Shown in pieces: positions 36,329-38,791 of a DNA stretch of 38,791 nt. The position numbers and the translations under genes were made by a program. This stretch comes from Thermomonas sp. (lineage in GTDB: Bacteria > Pseudomonadota > Gammaproteobacteria > Xanthomonadales > Xanthomonadaceae). Location of the stretch: assembly GCA_020692565.1 (NCBI GenBank), contig JAIMKJ010000018.1, positions 26,997 through 65,787 on the forward strand, read 5' to 3'. The notes beneath the pieces are model-generated. The model saw only the letters and a program-made list of their open reading frames with translations. It searched no databases and was not told the DNA's origin. Position 1 is the first letter of the stretch; each line of letters opens with the position of its first letter.

Positions 36329-37675
36329 ATGCGCGTCACCATCTTCGGCACCGGTTATGTGGGCCTGGTCACCGGAACCTGTCTGGCCGAGGTCGGGCAT
36401 CATGTGGTCTGCGTCGATATCGACAACGCCAAGATCGATGGCTTGCGCCGTGGCGTGATCCCGATCTACGAGCCCGGTCTCGAACCGATGGTCAAATCCA
36501 ATCACGCCGAAGGCCGGCTGGATTTCACCACCGATGCCGCCGATGCGATCGCGCACGGCGACGTGATCTTCATCGCCGTCGGCACGCCGCCCGACGAGGA
36601 TGGCAGCGCCGACCTGCAGTACGTGCTGACGGTGGCGAAGACCATCGGCACCCATCTGCAACGCCCGGCGGTGATCGTCGACAAGTCCACGGTGCCGGTG
36701 GGCACCGCCGACAAGGTCCGCGCCGCCATCGCGGAGGCCATGACCGCACGTGGTGCCGATGTCGCCTACGACGTGGTGTCGAACCCCGAATTCCTGAAGG
36801 AAGGCGCGGCGGTCGAGGACTGCATGCGCCCGGATCGTATCGTGATCGGCGCCGACAGCCCGGCCGCCATCGAAAAACTCAAGCGTCTGTACGCGCCGTT
36901 CAATCGCAGCCACGAGCGCATCGTGGTGATGGACGTGCGCTCGGCCGAGCTGACCAAGTACGCCGCCAATGCGATGCTGGCGACCAAGATCAGCTTCATG
37001 AACGAGATCGCCAATATCGCCGAGCAGGTGGGCGCGGATATCGAAATGGTGCGTCAGGGCATCGGTTCCGACCCGCGCATCGGCTGGCATTTCATCTATC
37101 CCGGCGCCGGCTACGGTGGTTCCTGCTTCCCGAAGGATGTGCAGGCACTGGCCCGCACCGCGCACCAGCACGGCTATCGCGCCGAATTGCTGGATGCGGT
37201 GGAAGCGGTGAACCAGCGGCAGAAAGGCCATCTGTACGAACTGATCGTCCGCCACTACGGCGGCGAGGCAGGCCTGCGCGGCAAGACGTTCGCGGTGTGG
37301 GGTCTCGCGTTCAAACCCAATACCGACGACATGCGCGAAGCGTCCAGCCGCAGACTGCTGCAACAGTTGTGGGACGCGGGCGCCAGCATACGCGCGTTCG
37401 ACCCGGAAGCCGGCCACGAAGCGGGGCGCATTTTCGGCGAGCGTGCCGATCTGGTGCTATGCGAACACGCGCAGGAGGCGCTGCACGGCGCGGACGCGCT
37501 GGTCGTGGTCACCGAATGGAAGCAGTTCCGCAGCCCGGATTTCGGAAAATTGCACGCCGCGCTGAAAGATGGCGTGGTGTTCGACGGCCGCAATCTCTAC
37601 GACCCGGCCGAGATCGAAGCTGCCGGTGTGGCCTACTACGGGATCGGGCGCGGCCGCTCGATCCTGATTCGCTGA
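36329..37675 (+). CDS. ugd: UDP-glucose 6-dehydrogenase
   Basis: This NAD-dependent enzyme oxidises UDP-glucose to UDP-glucuronate, a precursor of surface polysaccharides and of lipid A modifying sugars. It has 448 residues, the long bacterial form. The NAD fold starts [16 protein letters not shown] (Gly7, Gly9, Gly12); [26 protein letters not shown] and the catalytic Cys266 in [16 protein letters not shown] follow; the C-terminal domain has [15 protein letters not shown]. The ATG at 36329 has GCGAGG upstream. It follows the FKBP cluster after 77 bases and precedes slyX by 18. No exopolysaccharide genes lie in the window, so its exact product cannot be deduced. Confidence 0.96.
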   Translation: MRVTIFGTGYVGLVTGTCLAEVGHHVVCVDIDNAKIDGLRRGVIPIYEPGLEPMVKSNHAEGRLDFTTDAADAIAHGDVIFIAVGTPPDEDGSADLQYVLTVAKTIGTHLQRPAVIVDKSTVPVGTADKVRAAIAEAMTARGADVAYDVVSNPEFLKEGAAVEDCMRPDRIVIGADSPAAIEKLKRLYAPFNRSHERIVVMDVRSAELTKYAANAMLATKISFMNEIANIAEQVGADIEMVRQGIGSDPRIGWHFIYPGAGYGGSCFPKDVQALARTAHQHGYRAELLDAVEAVNQRQKGHLYELIVRHYGGEAGLRGKTFAVWGLAFKPNTDDMREASSRRLLQQLWDAGASIRAFDPEAGHEAGRIFGERADLVLCEHAQEALHGADALVVVTEWKQFRSPDFGKLHAALKDGVVFDGRNLYDPAEIEAAGVAYYGIGRGRSILIR

Positions 37676-37693
37676 TATGACGGCTGCGCTGAC

Positions 37694-37930
37694 ATGACGG
37701 CATCGGATTCGCACGCAGTCGACGCGCTGCAGGCGCGCGTGGTCGAGCTGGAAACCCGTCTGGTGTTCCAGGAACACACGCTGCTGGAGTTGAGCGACGC
37801 CTTGGCCGAACTGCGTTCCGAAGCCGCGCGCAGCGCCGATCTGCTGCGTCGCGTGCTGGAAGAACTCAAGACCAACCGCGGGGATTCGATGGCCAATCCG
37901 GCCGACGAACCGCCGCCTCCTCATTACTGA
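37694..37930 (+). CDS. slyX: SlyX family protein
   Basis: This 78-residue coiled-coil protein has heptads over residues 10-60 (LQARVVELETRLVFQEHTLL, then LSDALAELRSEAARSADLLR) and ends with the family's typical PPPPHY. The match to SlyX is clear; the function of SlyX is not established, and in enterobacteria the gene is near slyD, itself an FKBP. The nearby FKBP cluster may recall that link, but this is inference. No ribosome-binding site is seen; an 8-base repeat (atgacggc) places a second ATG 16 bases upstream that opens only a six-codon frame overlapping the slyX start. Confidence 0.88.
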   Translation: MTASDSHAVDALQARVVELETRLVFQEHTLLELSDALAELRSEAARSADLLRRVLEELKTNRGDSMANPADEPPPPHY

Positions 37931-37981
37931 TCGGAATTCACCCATCAGCCCCCTGATCCGACAACCGCCGATACCAATGCC

Positions 37982-38722
37982 ATGAGCGATACGCTTCGCG
38001 ACCAATTGCTGGGTCTCGGCTTCAAGCCCGCACCCAAACCCGAAAAGCCTGCACGTCCGCCCAACGAGGCGCGGCGTGGGCCGAATCCGAACGCCAATCC
38101 GAACGCCAAGCCCCACGGCGGCAGGCCGAACAGCAGCGGAGCGAACGCCCGGGCTGGCGGCAAGCCCGACGGCAGACCTGACGCGCGCCCCGGTGCGAAG
38201 CCGGGAACGCACCCCGGCAATCGTCCGGCGCGTCCGGGTGGCGGGCGCCCACAGCAGAACGCCGGCGCGCAGCAGCAGCGCAAGCCGCGTTCGCAGGAGG
38301 AAATCGATCTCGCCAAGGCCTACGCCATCCGCGCCCAGCGCGAGAAGGAAGAGCGGATCGAAGCCGAACGCGTGAAGCAGGAAGAAGCGCGCGTGCGCCG
38401 CGAAGCGAAGGCGAAGTTCGCCGAACTGGTGAAGGACAAGGGCCTGAACGATCCGGCCGCCGACATCGCGCGCCATTTCGAGTACGGCAACAAGATCAAG
38501 CGCATCTACGTCAACGAGGCACAGCTCAAGCAGCTCAATGCAGGCGAACTCGGCGTGGTCCAGCTCGACGGGCGCTACATGCTGGTCACCGCCGAACTGT
38601 TGGCCCAGACAGAAACGGTTTTCCCGCAGGCGGTGGCGTTGAAGGTCGATCCGAACGCGACCGCGGAAGAGGATCCCTACGCGGATCCGCAATATCAGGT
38701 GCCCGACGACCTCGTCTGGTAA
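37982..38722 (+). CDS. yaiL: DUF2058 (YaiL-like) protein with an extended disordered linker
   Basis: This 246-residue protein starts with the conserved YaiL segment MSDTLRDQLLGLGFKP. From about 20 to 105 a low-complexity region rich in Pro, Gly, Asn, Arg and Ala is inserted (PNPNANPNAKP, RPDARPGAKPG). A long charged helix follows (EEIDLAKAYAIRAQREKEER and onward), then the DUF2058 core: LVKDKGLNDPAADIARHFEY and NKIKRIYVNEAQLKQLNAGE. E. coli YaiL is near 170 residues, so the linker accounts for most of the difference. YaiL is annotated as a nucleoprotein or polynucleotide-associated enzyme; no activity can be read from the sequence. No clear ribosome-binding site precedes the ATG. The remaining 69 bases of the window hold nothing recognised. 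Confidence 0.88.
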   Translation: MSDTLRDQLLGLGFKPAPKPEKPARPPNEARRGPNPNANPNAKPHGGRPNSSGANARAGGKPDGRPDARPGAKPGTHPGNRPARPGGGRPQQNAGAQQQRKPRSQEEIDLAKAYAIRAQREKEERIEAERVKQEEARVRREAKAKFAELVKDKGLNDPAADIARHFEYGNKIKRIYVNEAQLKQLNAGELGVVQLDGRYMLVTAELLAQTETVFPQAVALKVDPNATAEEDPYADPQYQVPDDLVW

Positions 38723-38791
38723 AGGGCGTTCGACCCTGTTTCGGTGAGCGTGTCCAGCCGCAGGCGCGGCTCGATTGCCTCGGCATCCTGT

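Overview
The window is 38.8 kb of GC-rich chromosome (roughly two thirds G+C), densely packed with housekeeping genes. Several things point to a gammaproteobacterium of the Xanthomonadaceae/Lysobacteraceae: GyrA has glutamine at quinolone position 83 as in Stenotrophomonas and Xanthomonas, the first gene ends in a DUF3011-like sequence, there is a PilH-type regulator, and GTAGGAG-type REP repeats lie between genes. The genus cannot be decided from the sequence alone. No rRNA, tRNA, CRISPR array, integrase or transposase was seen.

Left part (1-12.5 kb, plus strand): the tail of a DUF3011-like gene, mtnA (methionine salvage), gyrA, and a large alpha-2-macroglobulin lipoprotein followed by its usual partner pbpC (penicillin-binding protein 1C). 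REP elements sit after the last two genes; one supplies the stop codon of the macroglobulin gene.

Middle (12.5-28.3 kb): a peroxiredoxin diverges from an hsp20-cbpA chaperone pair that has a good sigma-32 promoter. A long minus-strand block follows: a PilH-like receiver, an AcuI/YhdH reductase, a LOG-family protein, and the 2-oxoglutarate dehydrogenase operon sucA-sucB-lpdA. A 44% GC gene of unknown function is inserted between sucB and lpdA. Upstream lie a GNAT/C-terminal-domain fusion, the ribosomal oxygenase roxA and purB. fumC diverges from purB, so two members of the fumarase/aspartase superfamily stand back to back, and fumC adds a second TCA-cycle locus.

Right part (28.3-38.8 kb): a YggN-like lipoprotein and a periplasmic GSGD-repeat protein; a tightly overlapping operon of a small secreted protein, a YtrA-type GntR repressor, an ABC ATPase and an ABC-2 permease, controlled by a promoter that carries a palindromic operator; a divergent glutathione-peroxidase-like protein; three tandem FKBP prolyl isomerases for the periplasm or envelope; and ugd, slyX and a DUF2058 (YaiL) gene.

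A theme of the window is envelope and protein quality control (macroglobulin, PBP1C, Hsp20, CbpA, three FKBPs, GSGD protein, YtrA-ABC export) beside central metabolism. The best candidates for something undescribed are the low-GC membrane/coiled-coil gene inside the sucAB-lpd operon, the small secreted protein heading the YtrA-ABC operon, and the FKBP triplet whose first member has a duplicated N-terminal domain.
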